Shown: positions 8,755 to 16,711, counted from the stretch's first letter. The stretch: DNA of 38,906 nt from Bacteroidota bacterium (GCA_029557915.1 JAKQHS010000083.1:1-38906), one strand, 5' to 3'. The notes: generated by a model from the sequence alone, not told the origin. Numbers and translations: made by a program.

Positions 8755-10212
8755 ATGCATCAATGCAACCATTACCGCAGGGCCCATTCCCGCCGTGAAT
8801 TCCTGGCCAAAACCGCACTGGGGCTCGGCTCCTTTGCCTTTGCGGGCCTGCTGGACCCTCAAAGCTTTAAAGCCAATAACCCTTTCAAGCGCACAGCGGA
8901 CTCCCTGAGGGGCTTGCCTCATTTCACGCCCCGGGTTAAAAGGGTGATCTATCTTTTTCAGAGCGGCGCCCCTTCGCAGGTGGACCTTTTTGATCACAAA
9001 CCGCAACTGATGAAATACCAGGGGCAGGACCTTCCGGCATCCATCCGTGGTACACAAAGACAGACCGGAATGTCCGCCGGGCAGAAAATATTTCCAGTGG
9101 TTCCTTCCCCCTATTCATTTAAAGCCAGCGGCCGGAGCGGAACCCTCTTCAGTGAAATGTTGCCTTATACCGCCCAGGTGGCGGACGAACTCACCATCAT
9201 CCGGTCGATGTATACCGAAGCCATCAATCACGATCCGGCGGCGACCTTTGTACAAACCGGCTCCCAACAACCCGGGCGGCCTTCCATAGGATCCTGGGTG
9301 AGTTATGGATTGGGAGGGGAGAATGAAAACCTTCCGGCCTTTATCGTCCTTTTATCCAGGAATACTTCCAGCGGGCAACCCCTGTATGACCGGTTATGGG
9401 GCAACGGCTTCCTTCCTTCACAACACCAGGGGGTAAAATTCAGGGCGGGCAAGGATCCCGTGCTGTACCTGGACAACCCTGCCGGCATGGATGGCACCGA
9501 CCGGCGCAGGCAATTGGATTACCTCAATGAACTTCAGAAAGTCCAGCAGCAACAGGTGCAGGACCCGGAGATCGAAGCCAAGATCGCCCAATATGAAATG
9601 GCTTTCCGCATGCAGACCTCCGTACCCGAAGCCCTGGATCTCAAAGGCGAACCCGATTACATCTTTGACCTTTATGGGCCGGACAGCCGCAAGCCCGGGA
9701 CCTTCGCAGCCAATTGCCTGCTGGCCCGGCGCCTTGCCGAACGCAATGTGCGGTTCATTCAATTGTACCACCAGGACTGGGACCATCATGGCGGTCTGCC
9801 CCAGGCCATGCCCGACGTATGCCGGGCCACTGACCAGCCCTCCGCGGCCCTGGTCCGTGATCTCAAACAAAGGGGATTACTGGAAGATACCCTGGTGATC
9901 TGGGGAGGGGAATTCGGAAGGACGACCTATTCCCAGGGAAAGGTGACAGCGGAAACCTTTGGCCGCGACCATCATCCCGGTTGTTATTCGATTTGGATGG
10001 CGGGAGGCGGACTCAAAAAAGGGTTTTCGTACGGCAGCACCGATGATTTCTGTTTTAATGTGGCGGAAAACGGGGTGCATATCCACGATTTCCAGGCTAC
10101 GCTTATGCATTTGCTGGGCATCGATCACGAAAAGCTCAATTATAAATACGAGGGACGCCGGTTCAGGCTGACCGATGTGCATGGCAAGGTGGTTCACGAT
10201 ATATTAAGCTGA
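8755..10212 (+). CDS. DUF1501 protein with Tat signal (alkaline-phosphatase-superfamily fold)
   Basis: A 485-aa protein exported folded through the Tat system: the N-terminus has HSRREFLAKTALGLGSFAFA, a twin-arginine motif followed by a hydrophobic stretch. DUF1501 belongs to the alkaline phosphatase/sulfatase clan. Conserved motifs visible are H159-DPAATF, YHQDWDHHGG, GGE386-FGRT and G403-RDHHPG, which probably bind metal. No formylglycine motif (CxPxR) was seen, so it is not a standard sulfatase. DUF1501 genes are characteristically paired with DUF1549/DUF1553 genes, as here; the partner lies 42 bp upstream. The reaction catalysed is unknown. Confidence 0.9.
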   Translation: MHQCNHYRRAHSRREFLAKTALGLGSFAFAGLLDPQSFKANNPFKRTADSLRGLPHFTPRVKRVIYLFQSGAPSQVDLFDHKPQLMKYQGQDLPASIRGTQRQTGMSAGQKIFPVVPSPYSFKASGRSGTLFSEMLPYTAQVADELTIIRSMYTEAINHDPAATFVQTGSQQPGRPSIGSWVSYGLGGENENLPAFIVLLSRNTSSGQPLYDRLWGNGFLPSQHQGVKFRAGKDPVLYLDNPAGMDGTDRRRQLDYLNELQKVQQQQVQDPEIEAKIAQYEMAFRMQTSVPEALDLKGEPDYIFDLYGPDSRKPGTFAANCLLARRLAERNVRFIQLYHQDWDHHGGLPQAMPDVCRATDQPSAALVRDLKQRGLLEDTLVIWGGEFGRTTYSQGKVTAETFGRDHHPGCYSIWMAGGGLKKGFSYGSTDDFCFNVAENGVHIHDFQATLMHLLGIDHEKLNYKYEGRRFRLTDVHGKVVHDILS

Positions 10213-10217
10213 AAGTG

Positions 10218-11546
10218 ATGATGGATTGGTTTGGAAGGTTTCACCCCCTCCTGGTGCACCTCCCGGTTGGAATCCTGGTCCTGGCCTGTCTTGCCGGCCT
10301 CGTTTTACCGAAGGAAAAAATCAATACCTATTTGGGCGTATTCCGGATCGTTTATTTTTCAGGACTGTTTTTTTCCATACTGGCCGTGCTCAGCGGCCTC
10401 AATCTGGCAGGGCAGGGAACCTATGATGAAGTCAATCTTTCGCAGCACAAATGGTCTGGCATCAGCATCATGGCCTTATGTTTGCTTTTGATCTGGCAAT
10501 CGCGGCTTTCCGGATCAAAGACCCTTTTCCGTTTGATCAACGGACTTACCTTGATGATCCTTACCCTCACCGGTCACCTGGGCGGCAGCATGACCCATGG
10601 CCCGGATTATTTGTCGGTGCAAAAGGATGAACCTGAAGGCAGAGAAAAAAATCCGGTTAACGACAGCACCTTGATCCTGGAAGAACTGGTCTTTCCGGTC
10701 CTTCAGGCCAGGTGCCTGCGTTGTCACCAGGACAGTGCCCGCAATGGCGGCCTTGATCTGCGGTCGGTAGAATCTTTCCTTTCTTCAAATCCCGGCGATC
10801 CGGTGATTGAGGCAGGAGATGCAGTAAAAAGTGAATTGTTCAAAAGGGTAGCCCTGCCTGCTCATCATCCCAATTTCATGCCTCCCAATGGCCTGGGATT
10901 ATCCTATTCCGAAATCCGTTTGCTGGAATGGTGGATAAACCTTGGCGCGCCCTCGAATAAACGAATTGCGGACCTGCCCGAATCCGCTGAAACGGATGCA
11001 TTTTTGAAAAATCAATTTGGTCTCCGGTCTTCATCCATCGATCCCCTGGCAGGCATCAGGGTTGACCCTGCTTCTCCCGCCGCCTTGGAAACCCTGGATA
11101 AATTGGGTTTCGCAGTAAGACCCGTTTCCTCAGGGCTTCATCTCCTCGATGTGGTTCCTAAAAAATCAAATGAGGCCCTTAATGCCGAACAATGGAATGC
11201 TCTTCTCGCCTTAAAAGACCAGGTAGCCTGGCTCAATCTGGCCGGTACGCATCTTAATGACCAGTCCTTGTCTTATGTCGGGCAAATGACCAATCTCCGC
11301 AAACTGCGCCTGGAAAGAAATCAAATCGGTGATCAGGGAATAAAAAACCTCGAAAGCCTCGTCCACCTGGAATATCTCAATCTCTATGGCAACGGAATCA
11401 GCGATGCCTGCATAAATAGCCTGGCCGCTTTAAAAAAGCTAAAAGAACTTTACCTCGGAGAAACCGCAATAACGGATAAAGGGATACAAACATTAAAAGA
11501 AAAAAATCCGGGCATGGAGGTCATAGGCGATATCGAACTGTGGTAA
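10218..11546 (+). CDS. Membrane protein with DUF2231-like helices, c-type heme domain and leucine-rich repeats
   Basis: A 442-aa three-part protein. Four hydrophobic helices (about 9-30, 42-66, 80-95, 105-120) begin with RFHPLLVHLPVG, typical of DUF2231. A PSCyt1-like heme domain follows, with C166-L-R-C169-H170 and a candidate sixth-ligand Met in HHPNFMPP. The C-terminal third (about 335-440) holds leucine-rich repeats such as LRKLRLERNQIGDQGI and LEYLNLYGNGISD. Membrane-anchored heme plus LRR suggests electron transfer coupled to protein binding in the periplasm; this is inference. The ORF also has a GTG at 10215 and an ATG at 10221; I chose the ATG at 10218. It starts 5 bp after the DUF1501 stop and is probably co-translated with it. 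Confidence 0.85.
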   Translation: MMDWFGRFHPLLVHLPVGILVLACLAGLVLPKEKINTYLGVFRIVYFSGLFFSILAVLSGLNLAGQGTYDEVNLSQHKWSGISIMALCLLLIWQSRLSGSKTLFRLINGLTLMILTLTGHLGGSMTHGPDYLSVQKDEPEGREKNPVNDSTLILEELVFPVLQARCLRCHQDSARNGGLDLRSVESFLSSNPGDPVIEAGDAVKSELFKRVALPAHHPNFMPPNGLGLSYSEIRLLEWWINLGAPSNKRIADLPESAETDAFLKNQFGLRSSSIDPLAGIRVDPASPAALETLDKLGFAVRPVSSGLHLLDVVPKKSNEALNAEQWNALLALKDQVAWLNLAGTHLNDQSLSYVGQMTNLRKLRLERNQIGDQGIKNLESLVHLEYLNLYGNGISDACINSLAALKKLKELYLGETAITDKGIQTLKEKNPGMEVIGDIELW

Positions 11547-11677
11547 GTTAGCAAGTTTTAGCAAACACACCGCTGATAGCTTAAGGCTGACTAATGACTA
11601 CTAACTATTGACTACTGACTATTGACTATTGACTACTGACTATTGACTACTGACTACTGATTACTGACCACTGATTA
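11545..11677 (+). repeat. Heptamer array (CTGACTA) after the LRR gene
   Basis: Thirteen in-phase 7-bp units run from 11587 to 11677 (CTGACTA, TTGACTA, CTGATTA and similar). They are preceded at 11545-11557, overlapping the stop codon, by AAGTTAGCAAGTT, the exact reverse complement of the 13-mer in the array at 5462. The period of 7 places a TGA in every reading frame. Confidence 0.85.
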
Positions 11678-11750
11678 CTTTAAAACTTTTTTGATAGTCC
11701 CCGCACATCAATTCCGCCCTGCCATTCGTTTCTACTACTAAATCCGATTC

Positions 11751-12119
11751 ATGAAAAGATCATTCTGGGCCCTGAGCTCCATGTTATTCCTATTCCTTGC
11801 CTGCAGCAAATCCGATGATGACGGAGACGGCGGCGGAGGCGGGGGAGGAAACAATATGGTGGATTGCAGCACGGTATCCAAGTCTTTTGCCACCGATGTG
11901 AGCCCCATTTTCGCGGGCACCTGTGCTGCTCCGGCCTGTCACAACGCGGGCAGTGTGAATGGCCCGGGAGCCCTCACCAATTATACTTCCATCTTTGCAA
12001 ACCGGGTGGCGATCCGAGCCGCGGTGGCCAGCGGGATCATGCCAAAAAATACCACGCTATCCACAAACCAGAAAAATGCGATACTTTGCTGGATCGATGC
12101 CGGAGCCGCCAACAACTGA
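11751..12119 (+). CDS. Small lipoprotein with CX4CH cytochrome-c-like domain
   Basis: A 122-aa lipoprotein with signal and lipobox ending at C18 (LFLAC), then an acidic/glycine linker (SDDDGDG and seven Gly). The mature part carries C-A-A-P-A-C-H, a CX4CH variant of the heme-binding motif, after the sequence DVSPIFAGT. SGIMPKN probably supplies the axial Met. This resembles the small cytochrome-c domain often attached to surface lipoproteins in Bacteroidota. An electron-carrier role for the upstream heme proteins is inference. It is separated from them by a 200-bp gap containing a repeat array, so it may be transcribed separately. Heme attachment through CX4CH is known in some cytochromes but is not proven here. 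Confidence 0.78.
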   Translation: MKRSFWALSSMLFLFLACSKSDDDGDGGGGGGGNNMVDCSTVSKSFATDVSPIFAGTCAAPACHNAGSVNGPGALTNYTSIFANRVAIRAAVASGIMPKNTTLSTNQKNAILCWIDAGAANN

Positions 12120-12169
12120 GGCCAATTTAAAGAATAGAGTGGGGCAGTCATCTCAGTTGAAATTGAGAG

Positions 12170-12203
12170 ACAATAAAATAAAAACCAGGCTTGAATCCAA
12201 GCC
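12170..12203 (-). terminator. Intrinsic terminator of the minus-strand membrane gene
   Basis: On the minus strand GGCTTG-GATT-CAAGCC (12203 to 12188) forms a perfect 6-bp stem with a 4-nt loop, followed by TGGTTTTTATTTTATTG. It begins 3 bp after the stop codon at 12206. Confidence 0.7.
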
Positions 12204-12205
12204 CC

Positions 12206-12742
12206 TCATTGGTTTAAGTGTTTTAAAATATCCAGGTAGACCTCACCCCTTTTTTCCGCAAAGAGGTCAAAACCGTACATGATCAGCGACTGAAGGAGCA
12301 GCCCAAGGCCGAGACCTCCCATAAAGCCTGTCCCTCGATAAAGAACCAGAATCATGATTCCGGTGGCCAGGATGGAAAGCTCAATGAGTTTGATCCATTT
12401 AAAATTTTGCATCACTTTTTCTATTCTCGGGGTTTCCAGGGAGATGATTTTTTCCCTTTGGGAGCTGATAAATTGATCGACCCGTTTGATATCCCTTCCC
12501 GTCCGAAGGACCACTCCTGTGCAGATCAGCAGCAGAAGGACGGGAATAATGACAAATGGATAAAACAATCCCCTGTAAAAATCAGTCGCCTGGCTCGTAC
12601 GAAGCCAGAAGGCCAGGGCGATGCAGGACAGGGCAAGGACGATGCCCATGGAGCATTGGAGGCGCTCGCCAAGGAAATATTTGTGAACGGGAGACATAGG
12701 TTTTGCGGAATTTGATCCGGAATTAAAATTATAAAATTTCAT
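12206..12742 (-). CDS. Unrecognised four-helix membrane protein
   Basis: A 178-aa protein of unknown function. Hydrophobic segments: MGIVLALSCIALAFWL, a stretch around PFVIIPVLLLLICTGVVL, then after a charged loop (RTGRDIKRVDQFISSQREK) LIELSILATGIMILVLY and a glycine-rich GGLGLGLLLQSLIMYG. The C-terminus (FAEKRGEVYLDILKHLNQ) is probably cytoplasmic. An ATG at 12805 would add 21 residues of non-membrane sequence; the ATG at 12742 gives a more ordinary N-terminus, but the choice is uncertain. It is divergent from the GyrI-like gene, with about 130 bp between starts, and has its own terminator. I do not recognise the family. Confidence 0.6.
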   Translation of the reverse strand: MKFYNFNSGSNSAKPMSPVHKYFLGERLQCSMGIVLALSCIALAFWLRTSQATDFYRGLFYPFVIIPVLLLLICTGVVLRTGRDIKRVDQFISSQREKIISLETPRIEKVMQNFKWIKLIELSILATGIMILVLYRGTGFMGGLGLGLLLQSLIMYGFDLFAEKRGEVYLDILKHLNQ

Positions 12743-12871
12743 GGGGTTTCTTTCCCGGCCCCTTTGATCTGTAGAGGGCCAAACCTTGACCGTAAAATCA
12801 TCCATCCCTGATTCTCATCATTTCAAAACCTGCTGGCGGAAATTAAATTGAAAATGCTTAAATATTAAAAG

Positions 12872-13348
12872 ATGGAAACTGAAACAATCTATCAAGTACA
12901 GGAAGTCCAGTGGACTGAAAAAACTTTTGTGACCAAAAGGGATACTGTTCGCTTTGACCGTCTGAGCGGTTTTTTCACCCAGGCTTACGGGGAAATTTAT
13001 ACCGCCATCCAGAATGCGGGCATCCGACCTATGGCTGAGCCTTTTGCCATTTATTACGCCATCGATGAGGTCAGGATGGAAACCGACCTGGCCGCCGCGG
13101 TTCCGGTTCCTGAAGACTTCATGATCCCCGCCGGATTTCACCCGGTCACCATACCGGCGTCCAAGGCATTGTACCTCAGCTACTATGGGGGTTATGAAAA
13201 TATGACGCCTGCTTATGCCGCACTGGAAAAACACATTGCTGAGCACGGCTATAAAAAACAATGGATGTTGGAACAATATTTTTCCGATCCGGAAGTGGAG
13301 AAGGATCCGGCGAAGTGGAGGACGGATATTTATTTTATAGTTAGCTAG
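12872..13348 (+). CDS. GyrI-like small-molecule-binding domain protein
   Basis: A 158-aa stand-alone effector-binding domain of the AraC/GyrI (SOUL-like) fold. Visible features are the opening beta-strand VQWTEKTFVTKRDTVRFDRLSGFFTQAYGEI-type segment, AIYYAIDEVRMETDLAAAVPV, and the late YLSYYGGYENMTPAYAALEKHI helix region, which fit GyrI-like proteins closely. There is no DNA-binding domain, so it probably binds a small hydrophobic ligand or acts as a sequestering protein; the ligand is unknown. The last two codons and the stop (TAG at 13346-13348) lie inside the first units of the following 8-bp array. It is not obviously cotranscribed with any neighbour. Confidence 0.8.
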   Translation: METETIYQVQEVQWTEKTFVTKRDTVRFDRLSGFFTQAYGEIYTAIQNAGIRPMAEPFAIYYAIDEVRMETDLAAAVPVPEDFMIPAGFHPVTIPASKALYLSYYGGYENMTPAYAALEKHIAEHGYKKQWMLEQYFSDPEVEKDPAKWRTDIYFIVS

Positions 13349-13472
13349 TTAGCCAGTTAGCTAGTTGGCTAGTTAGTCAGTTAGCAAGTTTGGAGGCTGA
13401 TTATATTCATATCGGAGGCAGAGTCCAACTAACTAACTAGCCAACTAGCTAACTGTCTAACTAGTCAACTAA
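13338..13472. repeat. Inverted 8-bp array between the GyrI-like gene and gldA
   Basis: The left arm (13338-13393) has seven 8-bp units, TAGTTAGC, TAGTTAGC, CAGTTAGC, TAGTTGGC, TAGTTAGT, CAGTTAGC and AAGTTTGG. The right arm (13425-13472) has six complementary units such as CTAACTAG. A 31-bp non-repetitive centre separates the arms. They can pair into a stem of roughly 45 bp with mismatches. CAGTTAGCAAGTT at 13378-13390 matches the 13-mer at 11545 in 12 of 13 positions. Confidence 0.88.
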
Positions 13473-13501
13473 TTTTAACACTCCCTTCACAAATCACCAT
13501 T

Positions 13502-13532
13502 TTGCCCGGTCTGCGTTAAAATTTTAATTTTG
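13502..13532 (+). promoter_or_regulatory. Bacteroidota-type promoter of the gldA operon
   Basis: TTG at 13502-13504 and TAATTTTG at 13525-13532 are separated by 20 bases, the same spacing as the rpsT promoter. The predicted start is near 13538, about 17 nt before the gldA ATG. The early transcribed sequence TTAAACCATT also occurs in the rpsT leader. Confidence 0.7.
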
Positions 13533-13554
13533 CCGCGCTTAAACCATTCAGCAT

Positions 13555-14478
13555 ATGGATATACAAGTGCGTCACCTCAGCAAGACTTACGGGCATCAGA
13601 AGGCGGTGGATGATATCAGTTTTGACGTGCACCCAGGTGAAATTCTGGGCTTCCTCGGGCCCAATGGGGCGGGGAAGACCACGACCATGAAAATGATCGC
13701 CCAGTACCTCGCGGTCGAAACAGGAGATATCCTTATCGGGGGCCTGTCCGTAAAAGATCAAACCCTTAAAAGCCAGATCGGCTACCTTCCGGAAAGCAAC
13801 CCGCTCTACCATGAAATGCCGGTCATCGACTACCTGGAATACGTAGCCGCCCTCCAGGGCCTGTCCAAAGAAAAAATAAAGGAAAGGGTCAGGGAAATGG
13901 TGAAAGTTTGCGGCCTGGATGTGGAAAAGCACAAACAGATCAGCGAATTGTCCAAGGGGTATAAACAAAGGGTGGGCCTGGCCCAGGCCATGATCCATGA
14001 CCCCGCCATTCTGATCCTGGACGAACCGACCACCGGCCTGGACCCCAACCAGATCATCGAAATCCGCGAACTGATAAAAAACCTCGGCCGGCACAAAACC
14101 GTTCTCTTCAGCACCCATATCCTGCCCGAGGTGGAAGCCACCTGTGACCGGATCCTCATCATCAACAAAGGCAAAATCGTGGCCGACGGCACGGCCGGCA
14201 CCCTGCGCCAGCAAGCCCAGGGCCATGAAATCCACCACATCCGCATTGAGGACGGAGCCACCCAGGAAATCCTCAGTCAGGTCCGGGCCCTGCCTTCAGT
14301 CCAGAAAGTGGAAGTCCTCGACCCGGGCAAAAACAAATTTGAGATCATCAGCAAACCCAATATGCCTTCCAACCGGGAAGTATTCCAGCTCTGTGTCCAG
14401 AAGCATTGGGTGATCACCGAACTGATCCCCTTCGAAACCAAACTGGAGGACATCTTCCGGGACCTCACCATGAATTAA
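13555..14478 (+). CDS. gldA: Gliding motility ABC transporter, ATP-binding subunit GldA
   Basis: A 307-aa ABC ATPase that, with GldF and GldG, forms an inner-membrane transporter linked to gliding in Bacteroidota. Walker A is G35-PNGAGKTT, the signature LSKGYKQRVG starts at L132, and Walker B ends at D156-E157-P158; the downstream switch is FSTHIL. The C-terminal ~85 residues form the accessory domain common in ABC-2 type ATPases. GldA is needed for gliding in Flavobacterium johnsoniae in some studies, but GldAFG is missing in some gliding species, so the exact role is unsettled. It leads a run of four genes (gaps of 27, 7 and 17 bp) behind a strong promoter. Confidence 0.93.
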   Translation: MDIQVRHLSKTYGHQKAVDDISFDVHPGEILGFLGPNGAGKTTTMKMIAQYLAVETGDILIGGLSVKDQTLKSQIGYLPESNPLYHEMPVIDYLEYVAALQGLSKEKIKERVREMVKVCGLDVEKHKQISELSKGYKQRVGLAQAMIHDPAILILDEPTTGLDPNQIIEIRELIKNLGRHKTVLFSTHILPEVEATCDRILIINKGKIVADGTAGTLRQQAQGHEIHHIRIEDGATQEILSQVRALPSVQKVEVLDPGKNKFEIISKPNMPSNREVFQLCVQKHWVITELIPFETKLEDIFRDLTMN

Positions 14479-14505
14479 AAACCCTTAAAAGAAAACCAAC
14501 ATCCT

Positions 14506-15219
14506 ATGGATAAAATACTGGTGATCGCGAAAAAAGAATTCGGATCCTTTTTTGATTCCCTCGTAGCCTATATCCTCCTGGTAGCCTTTCTGGGATTCTC
14601 CGGTTTTTTTACCTGGATCCAGGGCAGCGATATTTTTATGCGGCGGGAAGCGGATCTTGACGTTTTCTTTTCCGTTGCCCGCTGGACCCTTTTCTTTTTT
14701 ATTCCGGCCCTTACCATGAAAATGCTGGCCGAAGAAAAAAAGACGGGCACCATTGAAATGCTGCTGACCAAGGACGTGACAGACCGGGAAGTAGTGCTCG
14801 GGAAGTTTACCGGCTGCCTGATGCTGGTTGGCGTGGCCCTCCTGTTTACCCTGCCATACTATATCAGCGTGGCCTGGCTGGGCAAAATGGACCACGGTGC
14901 GACCCTGACCGGATACCTCGGCCTCCTGCTGATGTCGGCGGCGTACATCGCGATCGGATTGTTTGCCAGCAGCATTACCAACAATCAGATCGTGGCCTTT
15001 TTGCTGGCCTTGCTGATCGGCATTTTTTTCCATTTGTTGTTTGATTTCCTGGCTGCAGGCAGTTCAGGCTGGATCAGCGACCTATTCAATACCCTTAGCC
15101 TTTCCAACCATTACGATTCCATCTCGCGCGGGGTGCTGGATACCAAGGACCTGATCTATTTCGGTTCGATCACGGCCATTGGCATTTTCCTGGCCGAATA
15201 TTTTATTTCAAAACGATAA
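14506..15219 (+). CDS. gldF: Gliding motility ABC transporter permease GldF
   Basis: A 237-aa ABC-2 type permease with about six transmembrane helices (for example SLVAYILLVAFLGFSGFF, LMLVGVALLFTLPYYISVAW, IVAFLLALLIGIFFHLLFDF). The EEKKTGTIEMLLTKDVTDRE segment after the second helix is diagnostic of this permease family. It lies 27 bp after gldA and 7 bp before the gldG ATG, consistent with one operon and a GldA-GldF-GldG complex in the inner membrane. Confidence 0.92.
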   Translation: MDKILVIAKKEFGSFFDSLVAYILLVAFLGFSGFFTWIQGSDIFMRREADLDVFFSVARWTLFFFIPALTMKMLAEEKKTGTIEMLLTKDVTDREVVLGKFTGCLMLVGVALLFTLPYYISVAWLGKMDHGATLTGYLGLLLMSAAYIAIGLFASSITNNQIVAFLLALLIGIFFHLLFDFLAAGSSGWISDLFNTLSLSNHYDSISRGVLDTKDLIYFGSITAIGIFLAEYFISKR

Positions 15220-15226
15220 ACGGGAA

Positions 15227-16711
15227 ATGAAAAAGAACCTGACCACCATCCTTTTGATCGCGGGCATCCTCTTGTTTGTGAACCTGCTGTCGAGGCGTTA
15301 TTTCATACGCCTTGACCTTACCCGCAGCAAAGAATTTACCCTGAGCCCTTCCACCAAAAACATCCTGAAAAACCTGGATGATCCCATCACCATCAGCGCC
15401 TATTTTTCCAAGGACCTGCCGGCTAATATCGCCAAGGTGAGGCAGGACTTCAAAGACCTGCTGGTAGAATACAGCAACCGCTCCGGGGGCATGATCCATT
15501 ACGAGTTCATCAATCCCAACGAAAGCGAAGAAATCGAACAACAGGCGATGCAACAAGGCATCCGGCCCATCCTGATCGATGTGAGGGAGAAGGACCAGTC
15601 GAAACAACAAAAGGCTTACCTGGGAGCCCTGCTGAAAATGGGCGAGAGAACGGAAGTACTGCCCTTCATACAACCCGGGGCGTCCATGGAATATGACCTG
15701 ACCACCTCCATCAAAAAAATAAGCAACCTGAACAAACAAAGCATCGGCCTGGTACAAGGTTTTGGTGCGGCGGCCTTGCAGGAACTGGCCCAGGTGAGTA
15801 CCGCGCTCTCCGCCTTGTACAATATAGAACCGGTGGATCTTTCCAATCCGGTGGACCCTAAATTCCAGACCCTGTTATTTGTCCGGCCCAGGGATACCGT
15901 TTCGCCCGCAGCCCTGGCAAACCTCGACCTGTTTCTGGAGAAAGGGGGCAAACTGGTGATTGCCCTAAACAGTGTGGACGGCGACCTGCAAAATGCCATG
16001 GGCAAGGTGATCAGCACCGGCGTGCCGGAATGGCTGTCAACCAAAGGCATCACCGTAAACAACGACTTTATCATCGATTCCCGTTGCGGCCAGGTCACGG
16101 TCCAGCAGCAACAGGGCTTTTTCACCATGATGACCCCGGTTAAATTTCCCTATCTGCCTATGGCGGCCGATTTCAGCGAACATCCGGTAACCAAGGGTCT
16201 GGAACAGGTGATCTTTCCTTTTGCAAGCAGCATTTCCGTGCAGGCGGACTCCAGCCTGAGGTTCACGGCCCTGGTGCATTCTTCCGAAAAATCAAACACC
16301 TTGCCTGCGCCTGCCTTTTTTGATATCAATAAACAATGGACGGAAGGCGATTTCACGAAAAGCAGGATCCCGATGGCGGGTGTGGTCGAAAAAACCAATG
16401 GTTGGAAGATGGTCGTCTTTGGAGATGGCGATTTTGCCGTAAATGCCCAGGAAGGCCGGGCCATGGCCCCGGACAACATCAATCTGCTCGTCAACAGCGT
16501 GGACTGGCTGAGCGATGATACCGGCCTGGTAGAGCTCAGGACCAAAGGGGCGACCACCCGTCCCATCAAGGAAATCGATGAAAGCCAGCGCTCCCTGATT
16601 AAATATGCCAACTTCCTCATTCCCGTCCTGCTGGTGATCTTATACGGCTTTATCCGCTCGCAGAAAATGAAGGCAAAACGCCTCGCGCGAATGCAGGAAA
16701 GATATGCATGA
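15227..16711 (+). CDS. gldG: Gliding motility-associated ABC transporter substrate-binding protein GldG
   Basis: A 494-aa protein with a transmembrane helix at each end (about 5-22, and FLIPVLLVILYGFI near the C-terminus) around a large periplasmic domain of the ABC-type auxiliary family. The opening DLTRSKEFTLSPSTKNIL and the middle ITISAYFSKDLP and GKLVIALNSVDGDL are typical. An upstream ATG at 15179 would overlap gldF by 41 bp; the ATG at 15227, 7 bp after the gldF stop and preceded by CGGGAA, gives a normal membrane anchor and is preferred. It acts with GldA and GldF. Confidence 0.9.
   Translation: MKKNLTTILLIAGILLFVNLLSRRYFIRLDLTRSKEFTLSPSTKNILKNLDDPITISAYFSKDLPANIAKVRQDFKDLLVEYSNRSGGMIHYEFINPNESEEIEQQAMQQGIRPILIDVREKDQSKQQKAYLGALLKMGERTEVLPFIQPGASMEYDLTTSIKKISNLNKQSIGLVQGFGAAALQELAQVSTALSALYNIEPVDLSNPVDPKFQTLLFVRPRDTVSPAALANLDLFLEKGGKLVIALNSVDGDLQNAMGKVISTGVPEWLSTKGITVNNDFIIDSRCGQVTVQQQQGFFTMMTPVKFPYLPMAADFSEHPVTKGLEQVIFPFASSISVQADSSLRFTALVHSSEKSNTLPAPAFFDINKQWTEGDFTKSRIPMAGVVEKTNGWKMVVFGDGDFAVNAQEGRAMAPDNINLLVNSVDWLSDDTGLVELRTKGATTRPIKEIDESQRSLIKYANFLIPVLLVILYGFIRSQKMKAKRLARMQERYA

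Noticed and set aside
7090-9057. Two long minus-strand open frames (292 and 354 codons) across the DUF1553 and DUF1501 genes
   Set aside because: They are shadows of well-identified plus-strand genes, lack recognisable motifs, and extend across unrelated coding regions.
5506-11546. Heme cluster as a transposon
   Set aside because: The inverted 13-mers are short and part of a repeat family; there is no transposase or target duplication. Kept only as a question in the findings.
12128-12170. Hairpin TCTCAGTTGAAATTGAGA as a plus-strand terminator of the small cytochrome gene
   Set aside because: The stem is weak and includes a wobble, and no T-tract follows on the plus strand.
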